From the NCBI GenBank assembly GCA_031367435.1, contig JANLPV010000204.1:1-64000 (forward strand): a stretch of 64,000 bases of DNA, in the 5' to 3' direction. Positions 1-8,651 of this stretch are shown here, piece after piece. Made by a program: the position numbers and the translations under genes. How positions within the stretch are numbered: position 1 is the first letter of the stretch; each line of letters begins with the position of its first letter. The notes beneath the pieces were generated by a model. That model ran no database searches. It worked only from the letters and a program-made list of their open reading frames with translations, and was not told the DNA's origin. Source of the stretch: WLMZ01 sp031367435 (GTDB lineage: Bacteria > Actinomycetota > Acidimicrobiia > Acidimicrobiales > Ilumatobacteraceae).

Positions 1-279
1 CTCGGCGGCTTCAGCGCTCCGCTCTACGCACTCGGCAACGCGTACACCCACGATTGGCTACCACCGGGGCAGCGACTCGCCGCGAGTCGAGCGTTGTTGA
101 GCACCTACTCGATGGGGGCCATCTTCGGTCCTCTCCTCGCAGCTGCCGGCATGACGGCGTTCGGCACCGAGGGCTTCTTCTGGGCGCTTCTTGTTGCACA
201 TGCAACGTTGGCTATATTCATGAGCTACCGCATCGTGGTGGCCCCTGATCGGGCGTACTCGCCCATAACGGTAGATTGA
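1..279 (+). CDS. MFS transporter, C-terminal fragment (5' end outside window)
   Basis: The reading frame is open from the first base and ends in TGA at 277-279, so only the last 92 residues are present. The fragment has the glycine- and alanine-rich hydrophobic segments of a major facilitator. The local pattern SAPLYALGNAYTHDWL, a conserved RLAASRALLSTYSMGA stretch, and then GPLLA resembles the late helices of YcaD-type sugar-phosphate/drug permeases. This part should cover roughly the last three membrane segments and a short cytoplasmic tail. Substrate cannot be read from the fragment. Only four bases separate it from the IclR gene, so the two may be co-transcribed. Confidence 0.75.
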   Translation, partial: LGGFSAPLYALGNAYTHDWLPPGQRLAASRALLSTYSMGAIFGPLLAAAGMTAFGTEGFFWALLVAHATLAIFMSYRIVVAPDRAYSPITVD

Positions 280-283
280 CTCC

Positions 284-1036
284 ATGGCCAGCGCGAGCTC
301 AGGTATCCAATCGATTGAGCGCGCCTTCTCGGTGCTGCTCGCCATCGCGACCGAGCCAGCAGGCATCACCGACGTCGCCCGCCGAGTCTCCTTGCCGGTC
401 AGCACAGTGGCGCGACTACTTTCCACGCTCGAGAACCTTCAGGCCGTGATCCGCCAAGACGACGGCGTGAGCTACCGAATTGGGCCGTTAGTCAGCAGCC
501 TCGCCGCGGGCAACGACACCACGCTGATCGGTCGGGCACGGCCGTTCCTCACCGAACTCGTCGACCGAGTCGGCGAGACAGCCGGGTTGTCCGTACTCGA
601 TGGCGACGAGGTGTTGTATCTCGATCATGTCGGCGCCGAACACGTCATTCAAATCCAGGACTGGACCGGCAAGCGCGTGCCCTTTCATATGGTGTCATCG
701 GGCTTGGCGCTCTTCGCCTACGAAGATCAGAGCCGCATCGATACGGTCAGCGCGAAGAAACTCGAGCAGTTCACCGAGCACACCACGACGTCGGGTGCCT
801 CGCTTCGCGACCGACTGCAGCGCATCCGCGACGAAGGTGTGGCGTGGACGGTTGAAGAATTCCAGATCGGGCTGACCTCTGTCGCAGCGCCGGTCTTCAA
901 CCGCGCTGGCCAGGCAATTGCAGCAATTCACTGCCACGGTCCGAGCTACCGCTTTCCCACCGATGCCACCCGCGATGACATTGCCGAGGCCGTGAGCGCG
1001 GCCGCTCGGCGCCTCAGCGCCACCAAACTCGACTAA
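284..1036 (+). CDS. IclR family transcriptional regulator
   Basis: A 250-residue protein of normal IclR length. Residues about 8-65 form the winged helix-turn-helix (SIERAFSVLLAI, then ITDVARRVSLPVSTVARLL). Residues about 75-245 form the IclR effector-binding domain, with typical GRARPFLTELV, LDHVGAEHVIQIQD and a C-terminal RFPTDATRDDI segment. It lies directly upstream, and in the same direction, of the metF-fhs-folD-fdh genes. An inverted repeat sits in the intervening gap. I infer that it regulates the C1 and betaine catabolic genes; the effector is unknown. Start ATG at 284 leaves a 4-bp gap from the upstream gene. Confidence 0.88.
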   Translation: MASASSGIQSIERAFSVLLAIATEPAGITDVARRVSLPVSTVARLLSTLENLQAVIRQDDGVSYRIGPLVSSLAAGNDTTLIGRARPFLTELVDRVGETAGLSVLDGDEVLYLDHVGAEHVIQIQDWTGKRVPFHMVSSGLALFAYEDQSRIDTVSAKKLEQFTEHTTTSGASLRDRLQRIRDEGVAWTVEEFQIGLTSVAAPVFNRAGQAIAAIHCHGPSYRFPTDATRDDIAEAVSAAARRLSATKLD

Positions 1037-1072
1037 TCACCCCACCTCACGGGCATTTTCCCGAGGCCTCTT

Positions 1073-1101
1073 CCACCATGCGGATAGATGTTGTATGGTG
1101 G
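1073..1101. promoter_or_regulatory. Candidate operator/promoter upstream of metF-like gene
   Basis: A perfect 7-bp inverted repeat, CCACCAT then 15 bp then ATGGTGG, lies between the IclR gene and the C1 operon. The right arm overlaps a plausible -10 element (TATGGT at 1094-1099). Symmetric arms at the promoter next to a regulator gene suggest a binding site for that IclR protein, which is inference. A weaker CGGG-CATTTT-CCCG hairpin just upstream could attenuate read-through from the regulator gene. Confidence 0.45.
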
Positions 1102-1158
1102 TAACCAGCACAAGCGTTCAAGGAATAGCGCTGTTTTCACTGGGAGCCGCTACACACG

Positions 1159-2184
1159 ATGGCCATCTTTCGATCACGTTCACGTCACGCCACAGCTGAG
1201 CCCGGCGATATCGCTCCGGCAATCGTTGAACTGGTGCGACACGGCCACCTCGAGCTGATCCCAACGCCCAAGGCATATCTTCAGTTCGGAGCGTTGCCGG
1301 CGTCATCGACGGTGTCGGTGACGTGTTCACCCGCCAAGGACATCGAGGCCACGCTCGACCTCGCTGCGCAACTGCAAGATCTTGGCCACACGGTGATCCC
1401 CCACCTTGCTGCTCGAATGATCGAGGGCCCCGATCACGTGGCACGAATCGCGACATGGCTCAACAGCCACGGAGTTCGTGACGCGTTCGTCATCGGCGGC
1501 GATGCACCTGAACCGCATGGCCCATACGTCGATGCTGAGGGCCTCATTCGTGCGCTGATCGAATCGAACGCGAACCTTACCAACGTTGGTTTCGGCGGCT
1601 ATCCCGAGGGCCATGCCACGATTCCACTCGGCGCGCTCGCCGCTTCGATCACGGACAAGCAGGCACTCCTCGATGCAGCAGGTGTGGGCGGCTGGGTATC
1701 GACGCAGATGTGTTTCGATACCAAGGCAGTTACGCGTTGGATTACCACTAGTCGGAACAACGGCCTACACCTTCCGATCCACCTCGGTATCCCAGGCGTG
1801 ATCGATACCACCAAGTTGTTGACGATGGGTGCAAAACTGGGCATCGGTGCATCACTTCGTTATCTCCGCAAGAACCGTGCCGTCGTGAGCAAGTTGGCAG
1901 CCCCGGGCGGCTACGACCCGATGGAAATGCTCCGTCCACTTGCGCGCGAATTCGATGCGCTGCACATCTCTGCGCTCCACGTGTTCACCTTCAATCAGGT
2001 GGCCAACACCACCGCATGGCGTGGGGCGGTTATCGGCGAAGCCCGACCAGCCGCAATCACCACCGCAGCTATGGCGTCAATTACTTCGGCTTCGACAACA
2101 GCGGCTTCGACAACAGCGACAACGACAACGACAACCACAACCGTCACACACGAGGGGATGTATTCTCATGGGCTTTCCGTCTGA
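1159..2184 (+). CDS. Methylenetetrahydrofolate reductase-like protein (MetF family)
   Basis: 341 residues. The body (about 1-295) follows the MetF/MTHFR TIM-barrel family, with PSSTVSVTCSP-like opening, VIPHLAARMI, a GGDAPEP loop, FGGYPEGH, QMCFDTKAV and HLGIPGV, ending in HVFTFNQVANTTAWR. It would interconvert 5-methyl- and 5,10-methylene-tetrahydrofolate. Beside fhs, folD and formate dehydrogenase it probably runs oxidatively to recover betaine-derived methyl groups, although direction is inference. The last 45 residues are a low-complexity Thr/Ala tail that overlaps the start of fhs by 17 bp and lies over a short tandem repeat. In that tail an alternative frame has far better codon bias, so the 3' end may have frameshifted. 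Confidence 0.82.
   Translation: MAIFRSRSRHATAEPGDIAPAIVELVRHGHLELIPTPKAYLQFGALPASSTVSVTCSPAKDIEATLDLAAQLQDLGHTVIPHLAARMIEGPDHVARIATWLNSHGVRDAFVIGGDAPEPHGPYVDAEGLIRALIESNANLTNVGFGGYPEGHATIPLGALAASITDKQALLDAAGVGGWVSTQMCFDTKAVTRWITTSRNNGLHLPIHLGIPGVIDTTKLLTMGAKLGIGASLRYLRKNRAVVSKLAAPGGYDPMEMLRPLAREFDALHISALHVFTFNQVANTTAWRGAVIGEARPAAITTAAMASITSASTTAASTTATTTTTTTTVTHEGMYSHGLSV
2088..2135 (+). repeat. Short tandem repeats in the metF-fhs junction
   Basis: GGCTTCGACAACAGC occurs twice back to back (2088-2102 and 2103-2117) and is followed by GACAAC three times (2118-2135). The block lies inside the 3' end of the metF-like gene and just upstream of the fhs ribosome-binding site. It gives the Thr/Ala-rich tail in the annotated frame. 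In the frame one base back the same bases give Asn/Asp-rich codons nearly all ending in C. Confidence 0.85.
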
Positions 2185-3865
2185 TCTGGAGATTGCGCAG
2201 GCAGCACCGCTGCAGCCACTGCTCGACATCGCGGCGCAGATGGGCATCGGCGCACACCTCATCGAGCCGTACGGCGACAGCCTCGCAAAGATCAAGTTGG
2301 CTGCGATAGATGAACTCTGCGACCGACCAAAGGCGAAGTACGTCGTAGTGTCGGCCATCACGCCCACACCTCTCGGGGAGGGCAAGACCACAACCACTGT
2401 CGGCCTCGGCCAGGCATTCAAGCACATTGGCAAGAAGAGCGTGATTGCGATCCGTCAGCCCTCGATGGGCCCGACGTTCGGCATCAAGGGCGGCGCTGCT
2501 GGTGGCGGCTACAGCCAGGTGATCCCCATGGAACTGCTCAACCTGCATCTCACTGGCGACTTTCACGCCGTGACGGCCGCACACAACATGCTCGCGGCTG
2601 TGCTCGACAATCATCTCCACCAGGGCAACGAGCTTGGTCTAGATCTGAACAACATCACATGGCGACGCGTCCTCGACATCAACGAACGCGCCCTACGCAA
2701 CATTATCGTCGGTCTCGGTACCAAGGAAGATGGCGTCACCCGTCAGACCGGTTTCGACATCACTGCTGCGTCAGAAGTCATGGCGATCTTCGCGCTGTGC
2801 ACGTCACTCAAAGACATGCGCGAGCGCCTCGGCCGCATCGTTGTGGGTTACACACCGTCGGGCGATCCCGTGACGGCCGAGGATCTGCATGGTGCCGGTG
2901 CAATGGCTGCAATCATGCGCGATGCGCTGAAACCGAATCTCATGCAGACGCTTGAAGGCACTCCTGTACTGGTGCACGCCGGCCCCTTCGGCAACATCGC
3001 GCATGGCAACAGCAGCATCATCGCCGACCAGATCGGCATCCGCGGCGGCGATTACCTCATCACCGAAGCGGGCTTCGGTGCAGACATGGGTGCGGAGCGT
3101 TTCTTCAACATCAAGTGCCGCGCGTCTGGCCTGGCACCAGATGCTGCTGTCATCGTCGCCACCGTGCGCGCGTTGAAGGCGCACTCGGGAAACCACAAGA
3201 TCGTCGCCGGTAAGCCGCTGCCCGAGAACCTCCTCAAGGAAAACCCCGATGAGGTACAAATCGGCGGATCCAACCTGCGCAAGCAGATCGAGAACATCCG
3301 CATTCACGGCGTTTCGCCGGTCGTCGCGATCAATGCCTTCCCGGGCGACTTTGACTCCGAGCATCGTGCGATCATCGAAATCGCTGAGTCGATGGGCGCG
3401 CGAGTGGCCATCTGCACCCACTTCGCCGACGGTGGTCGTGGCGCAACAGACTTGGCCGAGGCCGTTGCTGAGGCGGCCGACGAGCCATCAAATTTTCAGG
3501 TGCTCTATCCGTCCGACGCGAGCCTGAAGACCAAGATCGAGACCGTCGCCACCAAGATCTACGGCGCGGCCAAGGTGGAGTACTCGGCCCTCGCGAACCG
3601 TCAGCTCGCCAATTACGAACGCAACGGCTTTGGCCATCTGCCCGTGTGCATCGCCAAGACCCACCTGTCGATTTCCTCAGATGCTTCGCTCAAGGGTGCC
3701 CCAACGGGTTGGACGCTCCCGGTGCGCGAAGTTCGTGCCTCGGTTGGCGCTGGCTTCGTGTATCCGATTTGTGGCGATATGCGCACGATGCCAGGCCTCG
3801 GCGGCGATCCCGCGGCACATCACATCGACATCGACGAGAACGGCGTCATCAGCAATCTTTCGTGA
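2168..3865 (+). CDS. fhs: Formate--tetrahydrofolate ligase
   Basis: 565 residues from ATG 2168, close to the usual 556. The start is set by a GAGGGG ribosome site ending about 9 bases upstream; the same frame is open further upstream but matches nothing. The ATP loop is TPTPLGEGKTTT at about 65-76, followed by RQPSMGPTFGIKGGAAGGG and later NAFPGDFDSE, THFADGGRG, the C-terminal GFVYPICGDMRTMPGL and the closing GGDPAAHHID. The enzyme interconverts formate plus ATP plus THF with 10-formyl-THF. Next to FolD and formate dehydrogenase it could run in reverse, releasing formate and making ATP from methyl-group oxidation. It overlaps metF by 17 bp. Confidence 0.96.
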   Translation: MGFPSDLEIAQAAPLQPLLDIAAQMGIGAHLIEPYGDSLAKIKLAAIDELCDRPKAKYVVVSAITPTPLGEGKTTTTVGLGQAFKHIGKKSVIAIRQPSMGPTFGIKGGAAGGGYSQVIPMELLNLHLTGDFHAVTAAHNMLAAVLDNHLHQGNELGLDLNNITWRRVLDINERALRNIIVGLGTKEDGVTRQTGFDITAASEVMAIFALCTSLKDMRERLGRIVVGYTPSGDPVTAEDLHGAGAMAAIMRDALKPNLMQTLEGTPVLVHAGPFGNIAHGNSSIIADQIGIRGGDYLITEAGFGADMGAERFFNIKCRASGLAPDAAVIVATVRALKAHSGNHKIVAGKPLPENLLKENPDEVQIGGSNLRKQIENIRIHGVSPVVAINAFPGDFDSEHRAIIEIAESMGARVAICTHFADGGRGATDLAEAVAEAADEPSNFQVLYPSDASLKTKIETVATKIYGAAKVEYSALANRQLANYERNGFGHLPVCIAKTHLSISSDASLKGAPTGWTLPVREVRASVGAGFVYPICGDMRTMPGLGGDPAAHHIDIDENGVISNLS

Positions 3866-3902
3866 CATGCGGCGACCGACTTACTAGCTTGGAAGTGTTC
3901 CT

Positions 3903-4817
3903 ATGACTACCGAATATCAGCGCACCCCAGGTGGTGCCATCATCTTGAACGGCACAGCCTTGCGTGATGAGACCGTGTTGCGACTGCGCGGCGAGATAGA
4001 GGCAATGGGCCTCGGGTTGCCGATGGTGTGTCTGGCCACCGTGTTGGTTGGCGACGATAAGCCGAGTCAGATCTATGTCCGGATGAAGCACAAGAAGGCT
4101 GCCGAGGCCGGCATGACCTCCAAGCACGTTGAGCTCGCTCCAACAGCAACACAGGCCGAGGTGGAAGATGCGGTTCGAGGTCTCGCCGCGGACCCAGAGG
4201 TGCACGGCATCTTGGTACAGATTCCGCTTCCCGCGCATCTCGACACTGAAGCAGTCCTCGACTTGGTGCCTGCCTTCAAGGACGTCGACGGTCTCACAGA
4301 GGCCAGCATGGGTCGCCTCGTGCGCGGCCGCCCCGGTCACGTCCCTTGCACGCCAAAGGGTGTCATGCGCTTGCTCGACAAGTACGGCATCGCCACCTCT
4401 GGCAAGAAGGCCGTTGTGATCGGGCGGTCATCCCTCGTTGGCCTACCGCTCGCTTTGCTGCTAGCCCGTAAAGGTACCGACGCGACCGTGACGCTTGCCC
4501 ATTCCCGCACGGCCGACCTCATCGGTGTGTGTCGCGAAGCCGACATCGTGGTTGGCGCGGCCGGTATGGCCGGACTGATCACGGCTGCTCACGTCAAGCC
4601 CGGCGCAACCGTCATCGATGTGGGCGTGTCGCGTACCGAGGCCGGCATCGTCGGCGATGTCGACTTCGACAGCGTCGAGTCGGTCGCCGGAGCGATCACC
4701 CCGATGCCCGGTGGTACCGGCCCGATGACCATTGCCTGCCTGCTCGAAAACACGCTCGAGGCCGCCCGCATGCTTGGCGCTATTCCGCCGGCAACTTCTC
4801 AAATTTCGGGGAGGTGA
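3903..4817 (+). CDS. folD: Bifunctional methylene-THF dehydrogenase / methenyl-THF cyclohydrolase
   Basis: 304 residues. The catalytic Tyr58-x3-Lys62 (YVRMK), the KDVDG loop at 126-130, the Rossmann signature GRSSLVGLP at 174-182 and the closing PMPGGTGPMT motif are all present. The enzyme oxidises 5,10-methylene-THF with NAD(P)+ to methenyl-THF and hydrolyses it to 10-formyl-THF. This is the step between MetF-like/GcvT-type products and the formyl ligase encoded just upstream. Three bases separate its stop from the start of the formate dehydrogenase gene, so the C1 genes form one operon. Confidence 0.95.
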   Translation: MTTEYQRTPGGAIILNGTALRDETVLRLRGEIEAMGLGLPMVCLATVLVGDDKPSQIYVRMKHKKAAEAGMTSKHVELAPTATQAEVEDAVRGLAADPEVHGILVQIPLPAHLDTEAVLDLVPAFKDVDGLTEASMGRLVRGRPGHVPCTPKGVMRLLDKYGIATSGKKAVVIGRSSLVGLPLALLLARKGTDATVTLAHSRTADLIGVCREADIVVGAAGMAGLITAAHVKPGATVIDVGVSRTEAGIVGDVDFDSVESVAGAITPMPGGTGPMTIACLLENTLEAARMLGAIPPATSQISGR

Positions 4818-4820
4818 CAG

Positions 4821-6794
4821 ATGACAGCAACACCTGCAACACGTCGATCAGGCCCATCACGACCCGACTACGTTCGCATCACCGAACCACTGGTTCGCGA
4901 CAACGGCGCACTCCGGCCTGCGACATGGGACGAAGCACTCACGCGCGCCGTGACCGGCTTCCAACACGCGATCGAGCATCACGGCGAGAACGGCATCGGT
5001 GTGTTCTCGTGCTCGAAGGCAACCAACGAAATGAACTTCCTCGCACAGAAGTTCACCCGCCAAGTACTCGGCACGAACAACATCGATTCATGCAACCGAA
5101 CTTGACACGCCCCCAGCGTGGTCGGTCTGGCCACAGTGTTCGGTGCCGGTGGCGGCACGTCTTCGTACCGTGAAATTGAAGACACTGATGTCATTGTTCT
5201 GTGGGGCTCCAATGCGCGCCTCGCCCATCCGATTTTCTTCCATCATGTCCTGACCGCAGTTCGCAACGGCGCGAAGCTCTTCGTTGTCGACCCCCGACGT
5301 ACGGCGTCCGCGCGTTGGGCCGATCGTTGGCTCGGACTGCACGTCGGCTCCGACATCGCCCTTGCTCACGCCATCGGCCGCGAGATCATCGCCGCAGGAT
5401 TGCACAACCGCTCATTCGTTGAGGGATCCACAACCGGGTTCGAGGAATATCGCGCGGCCGTCGAGCCGTGGACGCTTGAACGCGCAGAGATCGTGACGGG
5501 CGTACCCGCGGACGCCATTCGCGAGCTTGCGCACGTGTTTGCACGCGCTGACCGGGCCCAGATGTGTTGGACCCTTGGTATCACCGAGCACCACAACGGC
5601 GTCGACAACGTGCTGTCGTTGATCAACCTCAACCTGCTCTGTGGCCATGTCGGCCGCTACGGAGCTGGCATCAACCCGTTGCGCGGTCAGAACAATGTGC
5701 AAGGCGGCGGCGACATGGGCGCCATCCCCAACAAGCTGTCCGGCTTCCAAGACATTCTCGACCACGATGCCCGCCACAAGTTCGAGACGGCATGGAAGTG
5801 CACGATTCCGCCTCATTACGGTAAGCACCTCACCCAGATGTTCGAGGCAATGGAACGCAAGGAGATGCGCGCGTTGTATGTGATCGGTGAGAACCCGGCG
5901 CAATCCGAGGCCGACTCGGGTCATGCAATGCACATCCTCGAAGGTCTCGAGCACATGGTGGTGCAAGACATCTTTCTCACCAAAACCGCCGAACTCGCAG
6001 ACGTCGTACTTCCGGCGACAGCTGCGTGGTGTGAAACCGAGGGAACCGTCACCAACAGCGAGCGACGGGTGCAACGCGTGCGAAAGGCAATCAATCCTCC
6101 ACCCGGCACGCGCGACGATGCGGCGATCATCATCGACATGGCGCATCGGATGGGTCATACCGAATGGGAGTACCCCGATTCGGAGACCATCTGGGACGAG
6201 CTGCGGTCACTGTCGCCGATGCACCACGGCATGTCGTACGCACGGCTCGAACAACTCGGTGGCATCCAATGGCCGTGCCCATCGAACGACACCCTCGAGC
6301 CTTCCTTTCTGCACGGTCGGCTGTGGGCCGATGACCCCGCTGATCGGGGTCGGCTCGCACCGTTCAGCGCAGTTGCCTGGGAGGGTCCGGTCGATCAGAT
6401 CACGGACGAATATCCGATTCGGCTCACTACTGGCAGACGGCTCGATTCGTACAACACCGGCGTGCAAAGTGGCGTGATCTCGTCACCGTTGCGACAGGGT
6501 GAAACCCTCGACCTCAACCCCGACGATGCGATGAGACTCGGCATCGACGACGGCGAGGTCGTGCGCATCTCGTCACGTCGTGGGTCGATCAACGCACCCG
6601 TGCGATACGACACGCACCTTCGCCCTGGCCTCGCGTTCATGACGTTTCACTTCCCCGATGACATCGATGTCAATGTGCTCACCATCGAAGCAAACGACCC
6701 CAAGTCGGGAACTGCAGAGTTCAAGGCCAGCGCGATCAGAGTCGACCGAATCGCTGCGGATACACCAACACCGATGCCAGTTGCAGGCGAATAG
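4821..6794 (+). CDS. fdhA: Formate dehydrogenase catalytic subunit, selenoprotein (in-frame TGA = Sec95)
   Basis: One frame runs from ATG 4821 to TAG 6794, interrupted only by TGA at 5103-5105. The context is SCNRT-TGA-HAPSVVGL, where formate dehydrogenases carry the molybdenum-ligating Sec or Cys followed by His. Reading TGA as selenocysteine gives 657 residues; a gene finder would report 94- and 558-residue pieces. A SECIS-like hairpin follows immediately. The protein starts at RITEPLVRDNGALRPATWDEAL, i.e. after the usual N-terminal [4Fe-4S] segment, which is encoded by the gene at 8652. The C-terminal quarter is a molybdopterin-dinucleotide-binding domain (IRLTTGRRLDSYNTG, LNPDDAMRLGIDDGE). 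It oxidises formate to CO2. Selenocysteine machinery is not in this window. Confidence 0.92.
5103..5134 (+). promoter_or_regulatory. UGA selenocysteine codon with bacterial SECIS-like hairpin
   Basis: TGA at 5103-5105 is followed 18 bases later by the loop GGTCT (5124-5128), closed by a 6-bp stem GTGGTC (5118-5123) with GGCCAC (5129-5134), which includes one G-U pair. From memory of the E. coli fdhF element, the loop sequence and the 18-base UGA-to-loop distance are the same there. Caveat: GGTCTG also encodes the conserved Gly-Leu, so loop identity partly reflects protein conservation. Stem complementarity is the independent support. Confidence 0.82.
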
Positions 6795-6796
6795 TC

Positions 6797-8641
6797 ATGG
6801 ATCTTCGCTTTCCAACCGCGGCGCCAACCCTTGCTGAAGTGCAGGCCCTCGATGCCGTGCTCGGCGCTGTGTACGTGGCCGAGGGTTGGCAACGCGAGTA
6901 CGGCGGCGCGCGGCGCGCCGACGCGCTTCGGCCGCAACTCTTGAACGCACTTCATGCGCTACAGAACCGTGTTGGCTGGATCAGTCCTGGCGGTCTCGGC
7001 GAGCTATGCCAGCGCCTCGATATTCCACCGGCCGAGGCCTTCGGAGTAGCCAGCTTCTACGCGATGTTCAGCATGACCGAACGTCCGCCACGCATCGCGC
7101 ACGTGTGCGCTGACCTTGCGTGTCAGGCGTTGGGGGCAGGTGCCTTACTCGACGCGATCGAAACCGAATCTGGCGAACCGAACCAGACAGGAGTGCCAGG
7201 AGCGTGGCAGCCAAGCGCGTGCCTCGGGCTGTGCGAACGCGGCCCAGCCGTGTTGATCACCGAGGCCGGCGATCTCTCCAACGAAGCTGTCATCGCCCCA
7301 GCCAGCGCCACCGACGTCGCGGTCGCGTTACGCGTCGGCCCACGGGGACTTCCTACCGAGGCACCGGTGGTGTCGGCCGTCCCCCAAGCCGCGACCCCAG
7401 ACGGCGCGGCGTCGCTCGTATTACTCAAGCGTGTAGGTGTCGTCGACCCGGCGTCGCTTGACGACTACCGCGCCCACGGCGGCTATCAGGCATTGCGGGT
7501 GGCCGCCACGATGGGGCCAGCGGGCGTGATCCGCGAGGTCACCGAATCGAATCTCGTCGGGCGCGGCGGCGCGGCGTTTCCGGCAGGGCGAAAGTGGGCT
7601 GCGGTCGCCGGACAGCCGGTGCGCACCCGCTATCTGGTGTGCAATGCCGACGAAAGCGAGCCGGGAACCTTCAAGGATCGCGTCATCATCGAAGGCGATC
7701 CGTTCTCACTCATTGAGGCAATGACCATCTGTGCTTACGCCACAGGTTGCGAACACGCCTACGTATATCTCCGCGGCGAGTACCCGCGCGCCTTGGAGAA
7801 CCTGCAGCACGCGATCAACGTTGCACGCGAACGCGGTTACCTCGGCACAAACGTGATGGATCTCGGATTCACCTTCGACATTGAGATCGTTCGCGGTGCC
7901 GGCGCGTACATCTGCGGCGAAGAGACGGCAATCTTCAATTCCATCGAGGGCTACCGCGGCGAGCCACGCAGCAAGCCGCCGTTCCCGGTGGAGGTCGGCC
8001 TGTTTGGCAAACCAACGGTCGTGAACAACGTCGAGACCCTCGTGAACGTGCTCCCGATCATCCTGCACGGCGGACTCGCCTTCGCTGCGACAGGTACCGA
8101 GGGCTCTGCAGGCACGAAGGTGTTCTGCGTCTCGGGGTCGGTCACGCACGCGGGCGTCTACGAGGTGCCGTTCGGTGTAACACTGCGCGAACTCATTGAG
8201 CTCGCCGGTGGCGTGCCCGCCGGACGCTCGCTACGCGCCGTTCTGCTCGGCGGCGCGGCAGGTTCGTTCGTGACCGCCGACGAGATCGACTTTCCACTCA
8301 CGCTCGAAGGCGCTCGCGCGCACAACACCACGCTCGGTTCAGGTGTGGTGATGGTGCTCGATGACACCGTGGACCTACCAACGTTCCTTCGCCGAATTGC
8401 TGCGTTCTTCCGCGACGAATCGTGCGGCCAGTGCGTGCCATGTCGTGTTGGCACCGTTCGCCAGGAAGAGGCCATCATCCGGCTCACGATCGGATCGCGA
8501 ACCACGAGCGAGCGCGATCTCGATCTACAGCTCGTCGGCGATGTCGGCCGCGCGATGCGCGACGCCTCTATCTGTGGTCTGGGCCAGACCGCATCGAGCG
8601 CGATCGAGTCGGCAATCCAGCGACTGGGACTCCTCCGATGA
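6797..8641 (+). CDS. fdhB: NuoE-NuoF fusion, NAD-reducing diaphorase subunit of formate dehydrogenase
   Basis: 614 residues. The first ~155 are NuoE-like, with a [2Fe-2S] site at C104, C109, C142 and C146. Residues about 205-614 are NuoF-like: FMN/NADH loop GRGGAAFPAGRKW (255-267), NADESEPGTFKDR (283-295), GAGAYICGEE (367-376) and a [4Fe-4S] site at C543, C546, C549 (ESCGQCVPC) and C593. It should accept electrons from the formate dehydrogenase core and reduce NAD+, as in soluble NAD-dependent formate dehydrogenases. It starts 2 bp after the catalytic gene, so it is probably translationally coupled. No membrane segments are seen. Confidence 0.93.
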   Translation: MDLRFPTAAPTLAEVQALDAVLGAVYVAEGWQREYGGARRADALRPQLLNALHALQNRVGWISPGGLGELCQRLDIPPAEAFGVASFYAMFSMTERPPRIAHVCADLACQALGAGALLDAIETESGEPNQTGVPGAWQPSACLGLCERGPAVLITEAGDLSNEAVIAPASATDVAVALRVGPRGLPTEAPVVSAVPQAATPDGAASLVLLKRVGVVDPASLDDYRAHGGYQALRVAATMGPAGVIREVTESNLVGRGGAAFPAGRKWAAVAGQPVRTRYLVCNADESEPGTFKDRVIIEGDPFSLIEAMTICAYATGCEHAYVYLRGEYPRALENLQHAINVARERGYLGTNVMDLGFTFDIEIVRGAGAYICGEETAIFNSIEGYRGEPRSKPPFPVEVGLFGKPTVVNNVETLVNVLPIILHGGLAFAATGTEGSAGTKVFCVSGSVTHAGVYEVPFGVTLRELIELAGGVPAGRSLRAVLLGGAAGSFVTADEIDFPLTLEGARAHNTTLGSGVVMVLDDTVDLPTFLRRIAAFFRDESCGQCVPCRVGTVRQEEAIIRLTIGSRTTSERDLDLQLVGDVGRAMRDASICGLGQTASSAIESAIQRLGLLR

Positions 8642-8651
8642 AAGAACCATC

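Noticed and set aside
4821..5105. A separate 94-residue gene, or a pseudogene caused by a premature stop in formate dehydrogenase
   Set aside because: The frame is intact on both sides, the TGA is at the exact Sec/Cys position, and a SECIS-like hairpin follows.
5412..6158. 248-codon ORF antisense to the formate dehydrogenase gene (similar long antisense ORFs at 8568-9599 and 2804-3421)
   Set aside because: Mirror frames of strongly biased high-GC genes; the proteins show no domain and lie fully inside well-supported genes.
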